From Propionispora vibrioides (lineage in GTDB: Bacteria > Bacillota > Negativicutes > Propionisporales > Propionisporaceae), in NCBI RefSeq assembly GCF_900110485.1, contig NZ_FODY01000008.1:1-64000 (forward strand): a DNA stretch of 64,000 nt, read 5' to 3'. The notes under the pieces are model-generated. The model saw only the letters and a program-made list of their open reading frames with translations, was not told where the DNA came from and made no database searches. A program made the position numbers and the translations under genes. Shown piece after piece: positions 42,326-50,577 of the stretch; within the stretch, counting starts at the first letter, position 1, and each line of letters starts with the position of its first letter.

Positions 42326-43414
42326 ATGCCTAAAACCTACTCGCAGCTTTATGAACGAATAACCAGTTTTGAAAATCTTTATCTGGCGTATTGCGAAGCC
42401 AGGCGCGGAAGGCGTTATCGCGGGGACGTTTTGCGGTTCCATCAAAAGCATGAAGAAACACTGTTAAATCTGCGCCAGGAATTAAAGACGAAAACCTGGC
42501 AGCCCGGCCCTTACTGGGAATTTCTATGCACGACCGAGGTTAAAAGGCGGGTCATCCATGCCCCGGCCTTCATTGACCGGGTCGTACACCACGCCCTGGC
42601 CAACGTAACAAGGCCGCTATTTGAAAAGAAATATATCTTTGACAGTTATGCGACTATTAACGGCAAAGGCACCCACAAAGCGGTCTGCCGCGTACAGGAA
42701 TTCCTGCGCCGGGCCGGGGCGTCGTGGGGCACGGTTTACGTGCTGCAATGCGACATATCAAAATATTACCCCAGCATGGACCACGACGTACTGATGGAAC
42801 AAATTCAAAGAACCATCCGGGATAAAGATGTTTTATGGTTGTGGCGTCAAATCATTGCCGGATTTAACGACGACACCGGCAAGGGGCTTCCGATCGGGGC
42901 CTTGACTAGCCAGATAGCGGCCAACATATACCTGAATGCCCTGGACCACTTTATTAAAGAATGCATGCAGGTAAAGTATTACGTCCGGTACATGGATGAC
43001 TTCGTGCTGCTGGGACCGTCGAAAGAATATCTTTGGAACGCGCTGGCTGATATTAAGTGGATGCTAGAATGCCACTTGAAACTGAAACTAAACCCTAAAA
43101 CAAAGATTTACCCGGCCTCTCGCGGCGTCGATTTTGCCGGTTATCGGACTTTCACCACTCATAAGCTGCCGCGCAAAAGAAACATCAAGGCAGCGAAAAA
43201 GCGTTTCCAGCATTTAAGCAAGCTGTACAGCAAAGGCATGGCTTCACTGGACCGGGTGAAAGCAAGCGTCATGTCCTTCCTGGGATACGTGAAGCATTGC
43301 CAGGCCCGGCGCACAACAATTTCCACCCTGTCCAGATTAACCCTAAAGAAAAAAGGAGGACCATTCAATGGCAAAGACAGCCCTGGTACTTACGACGAAT
43401 ATCAGCCAGATTGA
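42326..43414 (+). CDS. DGR reverse transcriptase
   Basis: 362 aa. RT motifs in order: a CDISKYYPSMDHDVL motif (first catalytic Asp, about 149), GLPIGALTSQIAANIYLNALDHFIKE (about 193-218, where the (L/I)G-x-x-x-SQ signature marks DGR enzymes), and YVRYMDDFVLLG (about 224-235, catalytic Asp pair), then KTKIYPASRGVDFAGYR. There is no maturase or RNase H domain. The last 16 or so residues are encoded over the 5' end of the next gene. It makes adenine-specific errors when copying TR RNA. Confidence 0.95.
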   Translation: MPKTYSQLYERITSFENLYLAYCEARRGRRYRGDVLRFHQKHEETLLNLRQELKTKTWQPGPYWEFLCTTEVKRRVIHAPAFIDRVVHHALANVTRPLFEKKYIFDSYATINGKGTHKAVCRVQEFLRRAGASWGTVYVLQCDISKYYPSMDHDVLMEQIQRTIRDKDVLWLWRQIIAGFNDDTGKGLPIGALTSQIAANIYLNALDHFIKECMQVKYYVRYMDDFVLLGPSKEYLWNALADIKWMLECHLKLKLNPKTKIYPASRGVDFAGYRTFTTHKLPRKRNIKAAKKRFQHLSKLYSKGMASLDRVKASVMSFLGYVKHCQARRTTISTLSRLTLKKKGGPFNGKDSPGTYDEYQPD

Positions 43415-44819
43415 CTGCTCCCAAATGTCAACCATTACCGGCCTGGCGATCGTGTCCACCGAACCCGCCAACACAACGACAAAATACGCATTCAAGGCGG
43501 CATCCGGAGCATGGAGAAGATGGAACACAACATCGTCGGCATGGGAAAACCTTCCCACCCAGGAATTAACGGCCACCAGCCTATTGACGGAAGGCAACAC
43601 AAAAGCGGAACTGCTTGCTGTTGCGGTGGCCAATCTGCAATGGCTGGCCGGTGCAAAAAATGACGCTGCAGTCGCTTTGACAATGACCGACGCAGCCACG
43701 GAGCCGCCCAGCGTAACGTCAATCACGGCCAGCGGTACGACCGCCAGCACGGTGTATGAAAAGGTCATAACGTCCGACAGTATCACAATTACATCGGTAG
43801 ACAGCGCGGTCGATATTCTGGACATCAAAGTCGAAAAAACGGAAGTGGCCGGTGGCACCGTCCAGGTCAAGGCATCCATTCAGGGAAATGACAATAGCTG
43901 GAGCGACTGGCGGACAGTCGAAAATTATGTGACTACTCCGGCGACGGAAGCCAAAGCCATCAAAATACAGGCCACCTTAACCGCTCCCACCATTAACGTG
44001 TCGCAGGCATCCCTGGCCAGCGTATCCGTCAAACACAGAACCGACAATGTGGCCGTATTTGCCGAAGGCACCGGCACCTGCGTGACCAAAACGTATAACT
44101 TCATCCGGGAAATGCAGCGCGCCCACCTGATGGTTAAAAGGCCCGTGGTGCCGGACACTGAAATCAAAGCCTATATTTCCCTGCGGCCAAAGCCTTGTTC
44201 TGTCAGCCAGGAGGTGCTGGGTGTAGGCGATGGCGCACAGCATACCTATACACTGACACATCCGGCGAATGTAGCCGCCCACACCTTCGCGCTGTACTTT
44301 AATGGCACAAAGCAGTCTTCCGGGTTTGCTTTCAGCAGCACCGACGGGAAAGTGACCTGCACCGCCCCGGCTGGCGTCTCTGTGACTGCTGATTATGACT
44401 ATAACTGGCTGCCGGAAGAATTCTTGCCTATGTCCTATGATGCCCAGTATCCCGACGCCCATAACTCCGAAATGGTGAACGATCAATTCAATTATGTGGC
44501 AACAGAAGAAACCGACCCCAAAGGTTCGGTTTCGGCCATGAGAATTGATTTAATCCAGAAAAAAGGCACCGTCACCGGCGAGGCGGTCGGCACCGGGTCG
44601 GGCGCGCTGCAGTCTTATGAACTGGACCATAAGGCAAAGATTGAAACACTGGTCATAAAGGCTGCTGGCAGCCCGCTGGCGCAGGCGGACTGGACATACA
44701 AGGATAAGACCAACACTCTGTTTGTTACGGCCCCCCAGGGGGCTGTAATCACGGCAGACTATGACTGGGCCGCCGATCCGGTTTACCTTGATAACTTCGC
44801 CTGCATCTGGAATGAATAA
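43368..44819 (+). CDS. Tail fibre / virion surface protein downstream of the DGR
   Basis: 483 aa, Thr/Ser/Ala-rich and beta-sandwich-like throughout. Two related 75-residue units near 285-370 and 415-480 (VGDGAQHTYTLTHPA...VTCTAPAGVSVTADYDYN; VGTGSGALQSYELDHKA...LFVTAPQGAVITADYDWA) look like duplicated carbohydrate- or Ig-like modules. ATG after AAAGGAGGA, inside the RT 3' end. Probably a second fibre or fibre-supporting protein. Confidence 0.7.
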   Translation: MAKTALVLTTNISQIDCSQMSTITGLAIVSTEPANTTTKYAFKAASGAWRRWNTTSSAWENLPTQELTATSLLTEGNTKAELLAVAVANLQWLAGAKNDAAVALTMTDAATEPPSVTSITASGTTASTVYEKVITSDSITITSVDSAVDILDIKVEKTEVAGGTVQVKASIQGNDNSWSDWRTVENYVTTPATEAKAIKIQATLTAPTINVSQASLASVSVKHRTDNVAVFAEGTGTCVTKTYNFIREMQRAHLMVKRPVVPDTEIKAYISLRPKPCSVSQEVLGVGDGAQHTYTLTHPANVAAHTFALYFNGTKQSSGFAFSSTDGKVTCTAPAGVSVTADYDYNWLPEEFLPMSYDAQYPDAHNSEMVNDQFNYVATEETDPKGSVSAMRIDLIQKKGTVTGEAVGTGSGALQSYELDHKAKIETLVIKAAGSPLAQADWTYKDKTNTLFVTAPQGAVITADYDWAADPVYLDNFACIWNE

Positions 44820-44844
44820 CCACTTATATAGGAGGGATTAAGAC

Positions 44845-45000
44845 ATGGGAATGTTCAAGGAAAAGCAATTCCCGGCAGCAGCCGAGGGGAAGCCTAGCCA
44901 AGAGTTAACCGACGCATACGAGGCCATTGCGGCCCTGTATGAACAGGTGATAACTCTTACAGCCGAAGTGGAAGCACTGAAAGGAGGCGCTGCGTCTTGA
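44845..45000 (+). CDS. Small late protein, coiled coil
   Basis: 51 aa from ATG 44845 after GGAGGG. LTDAYEAIAALYEQVITLTAEVEAL is a clear heptad-like helix. It overlaps the next gene by 4 nt (TTGA). Such small proteins between fibre gene and XkdX-like gene are common in PBSX-type tails. Function unknown. Confidence 0.6.
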   Translation: MGMFKEKQFPAAAEGKPSQELTDAYEAIAALYEQVITLTAEVEALKGGAAS

Positions 45001-45128
45001 CGGTGGAAGCCTATATGATTAAGGTTTACGCGTTTCTGGTCAAAAACACCCAGCGCAAGATCGAAACCCTGCCGCAAGAGTATCAAACGCCGGTGGCCGA
45101 GTATTTGGCCGCTGCGGACGATAAATGA
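44997..45128 (+). CDS. XkdX/CD1375-like small tail protein
   Basis: 43 aa from TTG 44997, with AAAGGAGG 8 nt upstream. YMIKVYAFLVKNTQRKIETLPQEYQTPVAEYL matches the short XkdX/CD1375 pattern (KxYAxLVK-x-G-x-x-TIEDVP). It is the last gene of the prophage and is followed by the right-end terminator. Confidence 0.7.
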   Translation: MTVEAYMIKVYAFLVKNTQRKIETLPQEYQTPVAEYLAAADDK

Positions 45129-45263
45129 CCCTTTAAATCCTTTTTAAGGGCCATTAAAGAAAGAAAAAAATATGAATAAAAAACCACTTTGCATAGCAGA
45201 TTCGCAAAGTGGTTTTTTCCCAAAATAGATGCGGAAAATTCCCAAACTAGGTGCGCGCTTATA
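45129..45263. promoter_or_regulatory. Right end: inverted transposase-binding-like sites
   Basis: Read inward from the terminus (45263): TATAAGCGCGCACCTAGTTT then GGGAA (R1), and a second copy GCATCTATTTTGGGAAAAAA (R2, 45232-45213). R1 aligns base for base with left-end L1 with TAGT at the same distance from the terminus; R2 matches L2. Further in, CCCTTTAAATCCTTTTTAA at 45129-45147 repeats the left subterminal motif at 7801-7819. Confidence 0.65.
45178..45218 (+). terminator. Terminator at the end of the late operon
   Basis: AAAAACCACTTTGC pairs with GCAAAGTGGTTTTT around an 11-nt loop with T6 after the stem. It stops late transcription before the phage right end. The T-run and following bases also form the inner right-end transposase-like site. 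Confidence 0.85.
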
Positions 45264-45482
45264 AGCACCGATAACGAATTATGCGTTCCGCTGACAGTAA
45301 AAGAAAAAGAAGTACTCGCTTTGCTGGCCAAGGGATTCTCCAATGACGAAATATCGGCGGAGCTGCATATCACGGTTGGCACCGTTAAAAGTCATATGAA
45401 TAATTTATTTGGCAAACTGGAAGTAAATAGCCGTTCCAAGGTGGTCGCCAAAGGGCTGGAACTGGGTCTGATTAAGACCTGA
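45264..45482 (+). pseudogene. Response regulator, C-terminal LuxR-type HTH half
   Basis: After the second AGCAC copy the frame reads STDNELCVPLTVKEKEVLALLAKGFSNDEISAELHITVGTVKSHMNNLFGKLEVNSRSKVV, a LuxR/NarL-type HTH, ending at TGA 45480-45482. Joined to 7164-7618 it gives one continuous protein (...LPKST-DNELCV...). The frame is open upstream to a TTG at 45189 in phage DNA, so an HTH-only fragment could be made from a phage-derived transcript. Confidence 0.9.
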
Positions 45483-45500
45483 CAGCCGAAGTGTCCCGTA

Positions 45501-45544
45501 AATAAAGAAAGAAGCACCCCATACAGGGTGCTTCTTTCTTTATT
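45501..45544. terminator. Bidirectional terminator, 19-bp perfect stem
   Basis: AATAAAGAAAGAAGCACCC (45501-45519) and its exact complement (45526-45544) flank a 6-nt loop; A/T-rich flanks allow use in both directions. It lies between the convergent response-regulator remnant and the HDOD regulator. Confidence 0.9.
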
Positions 45545-45582
45545 AGGGCATAAATTCACTGTCCGGGCGGCTTATACCTTGC

Positions 45583-46764
45583 TTATTCCCAATCTTCCAA
45601 GGTCATTCTTTTACAATCTTCTCTAGTGATATTGAAAAAGCTAAGTACCCGCTCATCCACAGGCAGTTGTTCCCAGTTATCCTTTCCCTGCAAGGCACAA
45701 TAGTGAGCCAGACAGGCAATGGCTACCAGCGTCCGGTCAGTTACGTTATGGTGAAAAGGATCATAATGAAACAGGGTGCCTTCAATAATCGGCTGGGGAA
45801 AACCCCACCAGTCCAGCAGATAGCCGCCTACCTCCGGATGAGTCACACCAATGATTTCCCGCTCCAAAGCCAGCAACTGCGCCCCGGGCTGCTCCCGCAG
45901 AACAGCGGCAATTTGCTTATATTGCGCCGGCATTTGCTTTACCAGAACTGTCAGGCCGATATTAATCACCAACCCGACTGAGGCGGCAACCGGCGGAATG
46001 TTCTTGCCGGTCAGCCGGTAATGGAACCGGTTAACCAGACGGTTCATTCTGATCGCGTGCTGCCACAGCGCCTCCCGGCTAAACAGGCCGGAGCCGCGGT
46101 CAGGCACCGACTCACAGAGGCAGGTCAGGAGAACAATATTTTTAACGGTGGTCAATCCCAGATAAACAATGGCCTGACTGATCGACCCGGTACGCATGCC
46201 ATAGAAAGCGGAATTAGCCATATGTAATACTTTGGCGGCAAGGGCCGGCTCTTCCTCAACCACTGCCGCAATTTGCTGCATATCGGCATTGGCGTCAATC
46301 AGCTCCATCAGCCGGCTGAAAATCTGCGGCCGCAGGTGCAAACTGTCAATTTGATTAATAATGGTCAACAGCTTTCGGGCCTGCAGTACCTCTTTGATCT
46401 CCAATAGCTGCAAAATCGTTTTTTGCAAGGACTTGCCGTCCCAGGGTTTTAATATATACATTTTGCAGGAACCGTCGAGCAGCGCTTTGATTATTTCTTT
46501 CTCGTCCGCATGGCCGCTGAGGATCAGGCGAATGGTGGCCGGATACAATTCCTTCACCCGTCGCAGCAGTTGATGTCCGCTCATCTGCGGCATTCGCATA
46601 TCGGAAATGATAATATCAATTTTCTCCTGGGCAAGAATCTCCAGCGCCCGGTGTCCGCTTTCTGCCGTAAATACGGTAAAACCACTGCCCCGGAAGAATC
46701 GCTGAAAGGTGTTAAGAATAGGCTGTTCATCATCAACAAACAAAATCTTTTTTTCCATCGTCAT
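45583..46764 (-). CDS. Response regulator with HDOD output domain
   Basis: 393 aa. The REC domain (about 1-120) has KILFVDDEQ, the phospho-acceptor in IIISDMRMP, LSGHAD and LKPW. The HDOD domain (about 150-350) shows VVEEEPALAAKVLHMANSAFYG and SISQAIVYLGLTTVKNIVL. HDOD proteins are signal-transduction outputs related to HD-GYP but without the HD catalytic pair. It is translationally coupled (4-nt overlap) to the upstream histidine kinase, its probable partner. Confidence 0.92.
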   Translation of the reverse strand: MTMEKKILFVDDEQPILNTFQRFFRGSGFTVFTAESGHRALEILAQEKIDIIISDMRMPQMSGHQLLRRVKELYPATIRLILSGHADEKEIIKALLDGSCKMYILKPWDGKSLQKTILQLLEIKEVLQARKLLTIINQIDSLHLRPQIFSRLMELIDANADMQQIAAVVEEEPALAAKVLHMANSAFYGMRTGSISQAIVYLGLTTVKNIVLLTCLCESVPDRGSGLFSREALWQHAIRMNRLVNRFHYRLTGKNIPPVAASVGLVINIGLTVLVKQMPAQYKQIAAVLREQPGAQLLALEREIIGVTHPEVGGYLLDWWGFPQPIIEGTLFHYDPFHHNVTDRTLVAIACLAHYCALQGKDNWEQLPVDERVLSFFNITREDCKRMTLEDWE

Positions 46765-48863
46765 TCTCCCTGCTCTACGCTACCTGGCAAACGGACAGCC
46801 GCAGGAGGAAGAGCCGCTTCGCCGTCGTGCCGTATCGGCAGTTTAAAAATAAATTTAGCCCCTTCCCCTGTCGTACTCTCGACCCAGATATTGCCTTTGT
46901 GCCGGTTGACAATGATATCATAAGAAATACTCAGTCCCATCCCGGTACCTTGTCCCACGGGCTTGGTCGTAAAAAACGGGTTAAATATGCTCTTCATATT
47001 CTCCGGTGTAATGCCTGTTCCGTTATCTTCGACTGCGCAATACACGAATTCGGCATCAAACCAGGTAGATACTCTAATGACACCCGTTTCGGTCCGGTGT
47101 TTGTCTTTGATCGCATGCACCGCATTGACAATCAGATTAAGCAATACCTGATTGATTTCGCCGCGAACGGCCTTAATGACCGGGATGGGCGTCAGAATCT
47201 TCTCAACCACGGCATTATATTTAATCTCATTATGGGCCACCAGCAGTGTACTCTCCAATCCTTCCAGCAGATCATAGTCCTCAAAGACAGCCTGCTGGTC
47301 CACACGGGAAAAAGTACGCATTCCCCGGACAATCTTGCTCATCCGCTCCAGCCCGGCCAGCGTGTCCTGGAACAATTCGGGCAGGTCTTCCCGGATATAA
47401 TCCAGGTCCTGCTCTTTTTCGTAGTCAGCCAGCTCCGCCACCATATTCGTCTGGGCAGCAGCAGTCTCTGTCTGCTCTAAAGCCAGACACAACTGACGGT
47501 AGCGGCTGAGCACCCTGTCGAAGACGGAGAAGTACTCCTGCAGTGATTCCACATTGCTGGTCACAAACCCCAGTGGATTATTAATCTCATGAGCCACCCC
47601 GGCCGCCAACTGTCCAATGCCGGCCAGTTTTTCCTGCTGAACAAGCTGTCGCTGGGCCTGCTCCAGCATATGCAAAGCCGAAACAAGCTCGTTATTTCTT
47701 TGCACCAATTCCTCCTTTGACACACGCAGGCTGGTTTCCATCCGCCGGCGATCGGCAATTTCGTTTTTCAGTTCCTGATTGGTATGCTGAAACTCCTCAT
47801 TCATCGCTTCCAGTTCCTGATTGGCGGCAAATAATTCCCGCGTCCGCTCTTCCACTTCGGTTTCCAGCGTATCATAAGCCTGCTTTAGCTCCGTTTGCGT
47901 TCGCTTTTGCCGTGCCGTAATAAAGAGCAGCACCATAATAAAAATAACAATTACCACCGAGATCAGCGCAGCCACCCCGTAGTAAACGGCAACCCGCTCA
48001 TTCACTTCCTGGAAAGCATCCTGTTCACTGATGCCGACCGAGACCACCAAGGGATACTCCTTTAACGCCTGGTAGCTGTGTATCCGTTTAGTGCCGTCAA
48101 TATCGCTGGTGATCACATACTGCCCAACTTCACGCTCTGCCATATGAGCCATCAGCGCACCGCCGCTTAGGTTCTGGCCGGGCTCCGCTGTCACTCCCGA
48201 CTCCCGGGCCCGGACTATCCCATCCCGCCCGACAAGCGCAATAGTCGAATTTTTCCCCAGATTGACCTGCTTGTAAAACTGGGTAAAGTAGTAGGGATCG
48301 ACCGAAGCAACCACCACTCCGCCAAAGGAACCGTCCGGCTTATTCACCCGCCGCGTCATCTGGATCGACCACTTGCCGGAAGAGCGCCCCAGCACTGGTT
48401 TGCTGATAAACAGATCACCGCTGTCCCGGCCTTTGTGCACCAGGAAATGCTCGCGATCGGCCAGATTGGACGGCACAAAAGGCACCTGGCTACTGACGGC
48501 CAGATTGCCGTATTCATCGATTACGCTTAAAAGCACCACCGGCTGGCTGGCAAACCGCCCCTCCCTTATATACTGGGGAATATCAATACGGCTCCCCGCT
48601 TTTTCATATTCATGTTTTAAAAACAGCGCGGCCTGATCTACACTCTTGATGGTCCGCAAGGTATGCTCCTCAAAGGCCCGGGCAAAGTTTGCCGTATCCT
48701 TGAAGGCATCGGCCAGCGCAATCTGCCGTTCATTTTCGATCTTATAAAAAAGCCCCAGCCAAAGAAAAGAAAGCAGAAAGACACCAAACAGAATAATAAT
48801 AATGCGAACGTTGCGGCTGGCCAGAGAGTCCTCTGTACCGATTGCCAGTCGTTTCTCCTCCAC
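46761..48863 (-). CDS. Membrane sensor histidine kinase with dCache domain
   Basis: 700 aa. TM1 at about 24-42, an extracytoplasmic double-Cache sensor (about 45-285; FVPSNLADREHFLVHKGRDSGDLFISKPVLGR is the typical Cache block), TM2 at about 298-322, a long coiled coil (about 325-410), HisKA-like dimerisation helix with the phospho-His in GVAHEINNPLGF (about 427), and an HATPase_c domain with N-box NAVHAIKD, G1 DNGTGI, F-box FNPFFTTK and G2 GTGMGLS. Partner of the downstream HDOD regulator. The ligand cannot be read. Confidence 0.92.
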   Translation of the reverse strand: MEEKRLAIGTEDSLASRNVRIIIILFGVFLLSFLWLGLFYKIENERQIALADAFKDTANFARAFEEHTLRTIKSVDQAALFLKHEYEKAGSRIDIPQYIREGRFASQPVVLLSVIDEYGNLAVSSQVPFVPSNLADREHFLVHKGRDSGDLFISKPVLGRSSGKWSIQMTRRVNKPDGSFGGVVVASVDPYYFTQFYKQVNLGKNSTIALVGRDGIVRARESGVTAEPGQNLSGGALMAHMAEREVGQYVITSDIDGTKRIHSYQALKEYPLVVSVGISEQDAFQEVNERVAVYYGVAALISVVIVIFIMVLLFITARQKRTQTELKQAYDTLETEVEERTRELFAANQELEAMNEEFQHTNQELKNEIADRRRMETSLRVSKEELVQRNNELVSALHMLEQAQRQLVQQEKLAGIGQLAAGVAHEINNPLGFVTSNVESLQEYFSVFDRVLSRYRQLCLALEQTETAAAQTNMVAELADYEKEQDLDYIREDLPELFQDTLAGLERMSKIVRGMRTFSRVDQQAVFEDYDLLEGLESTLLVAHNEIKYNAVVEKILTPIPVIKAVRGEINQVLLNLIVNAVHAIKDKHRTETGVIRVSTWFDAEFVYCAVEDNGTGITPENMKSIFNPFFTTKPVGQGTGMGLSISYDIIVNRHKGNIWVESTTGEGAKFIFKLPIRHDGEAALPPAAVRLPGSVEQGE

Positions 48864-49137
48864 CGTCTGCTCCTCTCAGCCACCGGTCCGTCCCGGCTAA
48901 CGAACTGTGGACACCGCTTATTCCTCCTGCACCAAACACAGCTTTCCGGCAACAGCGTTACTAACAAAAAGGGTAATACTTCTCACAGCACCAGATTCCC
49001 ACTTACATCAGTAATTCTTCCTGTCCGATCCATTCCCTTTTGCCAACCAGGACTTATTTGTGCGGCAGCCTGCCTAGTTTAGCACACTATGCACTACTGT
49101 TCCCCAAGCCTCACTTAAGCAGCCAGTTCCCCGTCTG

Positions 49138-49178
49138 CTAAAAAAGAAAAGACCCCGGATAATAACATCCGGGAGTCC
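49138..49178 (-). terminator. Terminator downstream of the DUF362 gene
   Basis: In the 343-bp gap 48864-49206. On the minus strand GACTCCCGGAT pairs with ATCCGGGGTC around GTTATT, followed by TTTTCTTTTTT. The rest of the gap is the histidine kinase upstream region, where I see no further gene. Confidence 0.75.
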
Positions 49179-49206
49179 ATAATACAGGACGGCAGCCACG
49201 CCTGCC

Positions 49207-50331
49207 CTATACTTTAATCAGTTCATAGGCCCTTTTACCGATACCGATTTTTTCGGCATGGTCCATACAGGACCGCCAATTAGTTTCCGGGTGAGTCACA
49301 CAGAAGTGATCCTTTTCCGCACAGTCCTCTGGCCGGTCCTTCATCTGTTCGGCCAGATAGCTGTCAGGCAGGGCCGGCGCTTGGTTGGCCATATCGGCAC
49401 AGGCAACATCCAGGGCAACCGGATCAAAGGAAGCGAACATGCCGATGTCGGGAAGAATCGGCGCATCGTTCTCAGCATGGCAGTCGCAGAAGGGCGACAA
49501 ATCAATAACCATGTTGATGTGAAAATGCGGCCTGTCATGCAATACCGCCCAGGTATACTCGGCAATCTTCTTGTTCAGGATATCCGTGGATTCATCCCAT
49601 GCCGCCCCAATCGCATTGAACCGGCAGGTCCCAATACATCGTCCGCAGCCAACGCAGCGCGTGTGGTCAATTTTTGCCTTCTTATCCTGGAAGGAAATAG
49701 CACCATGGGCACAGATTTTGAGGCAGGCACCGCAGGCCACGCACTGGGCCGATATCACGCGCGGTTTACCTTCACTATGCATTTCCATTTTCCCGGCCCG
49801 GGAGCCACAGCCCATGCCGATATTTTTCAACGCACCGCCAAAGCCGGTAAGCTCATGACCCTTAAAATGGTTTAAACTGATGACCACGTCGGCATCCATT
49901 ACCGCCCGGCCAATTTTGGCCTCCTTCACATGTTCACCGGCAGGAACCGGAACATAGGCCTCGTCGGTGCCCTTCAGGCCATCGCCGATAATAATCTGGC
50001 AGCCGGTGGTAAAAGGATTATAGCCATTTTCGTAGGCAGCGTCCAGATGCTCCAACGCATCTTTGCGTCGGCCCACATATAACGTATTACAGTCGGTAAG
50101 AAAGGGTTTGCCCCCCAGGCCTTTAATCACATCGGCCACGACTTTCGCATAATTGGGGCGCAGATAGGCCAAATTCCCCGGTTCACCAAAATGCACTTTA
50201 ATGGCTACATACTTTTCCTTGAAATCAATCTGCTCAATACCCGCTTTTTTTATCAGTCTTTCCAACTTCTGCAGCAAGTTCATATTCTGGGTTGCCCGTA
50301 AATTGGAAAAATAAACCTTGGACCTTTCCAT
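49207..50331 (-). CDS. DUF362 protein with two [4Fe-4S] clusters
   Basis: 374 aa. The N-terminal DUF362 region (about 1-190: AIKVHFGEPGNLAYLRPNYAKVVADVIKGLGGKPFLTDCNTLYVGRRKDA, NHFKGHELTGFGGALKNIGMGC) is followed by a ferredoxin insert with two clusters (CVACGACLKICAHGAI and CVGCGRCIGTCRFNAIG, about 197-245), then the rest of DUF362. Widespread in anaerobes; the exact reaction is not established. The gene stands alone, with its ribosome binding site AGGAGGAT just upstream. Confidence 0.9.
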   Translation of the reverse strand: MERSKVYFSNLRATQNMNLLQKLERLIKKAGIEQIDFKEKYVAIKVHFGEPGNLAYLRPNYAKVVADVIKGLGGKPFLTDCNTLYVGRRKDALEHLDAAYENGYNPFTTGCQIIIGDGLKGTDEAYVPVPAGEHVKEAKIGRAVMDADVVISLNHFKGHELTGFGGALKNIGMGCGSRAGKMEMHSEGKPRVISAQCVACGACLKICAHGAISFQDKKAKIDHTRCVGCGRCIGTCRFNAIGAAWDESTDILNKKIAEYTWAVLHDRPHFHINMVIDLSPFCDCHAENDAPILPDIGMFASFDPVALDVACADMANQAPALPDSYLAEQMKDRPEDCAEKDHFCVTHPETNWRSCMDHAEKIGIGKRAYELIKV

Positions 50332-50577
50332 GTTATCCTCCTCCTAGGCTTCGTTCGCTTCGAAACCGCATATAACTGTTCCTTTTCTATTGTAGCCTTT
50401 ATTACATGAAATAGGCAATATTGTCATATCATTTATCAAGCCTTCACTTCATCTTTCTTTCTACTAATTCCGATAAATTGCCAGGAGAATTCGACAGGAA
50501 TGTCCCTGGTCTTGTTGAATTAAATGATACAGAAACAATGATTCCCTACTTATTTATGGAAAGGACCGCGCAGTTAC

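Larger units (their letters stand above)
7619..45263 (+). mobile_element. Mu-like transposable prophage with PBSX-type tail and DGR
   Basis: A 37,645-bp prophage bounded by AGCAC duplications and inverted ends (left TATAAACCC..., right read inward TATAAGCGC...). It carries repressor, Ner, MuA/MuB transposition proteins, GemA, Mor, lysis genes, Mu-order packaging and head genes, a PBSX/Xkd-type contractile tail, and a diversity-generating retroelement. No gene essential to the Mu plan appears missing or broken, apart from the doubtful methyltransferase start codon. The size is close to Mu (about 37 kb). It interrupts a response-regulator gene. Confidence 0.95.

Noticed and set aside
43297-43569. 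Long alternative-frame ORFs over the RT end and next fibre gene
   Set aside because: They are shadows of the RT and fibre frames with Pro/Arg-rich, noncoding-like composition and no ribosome binding site.
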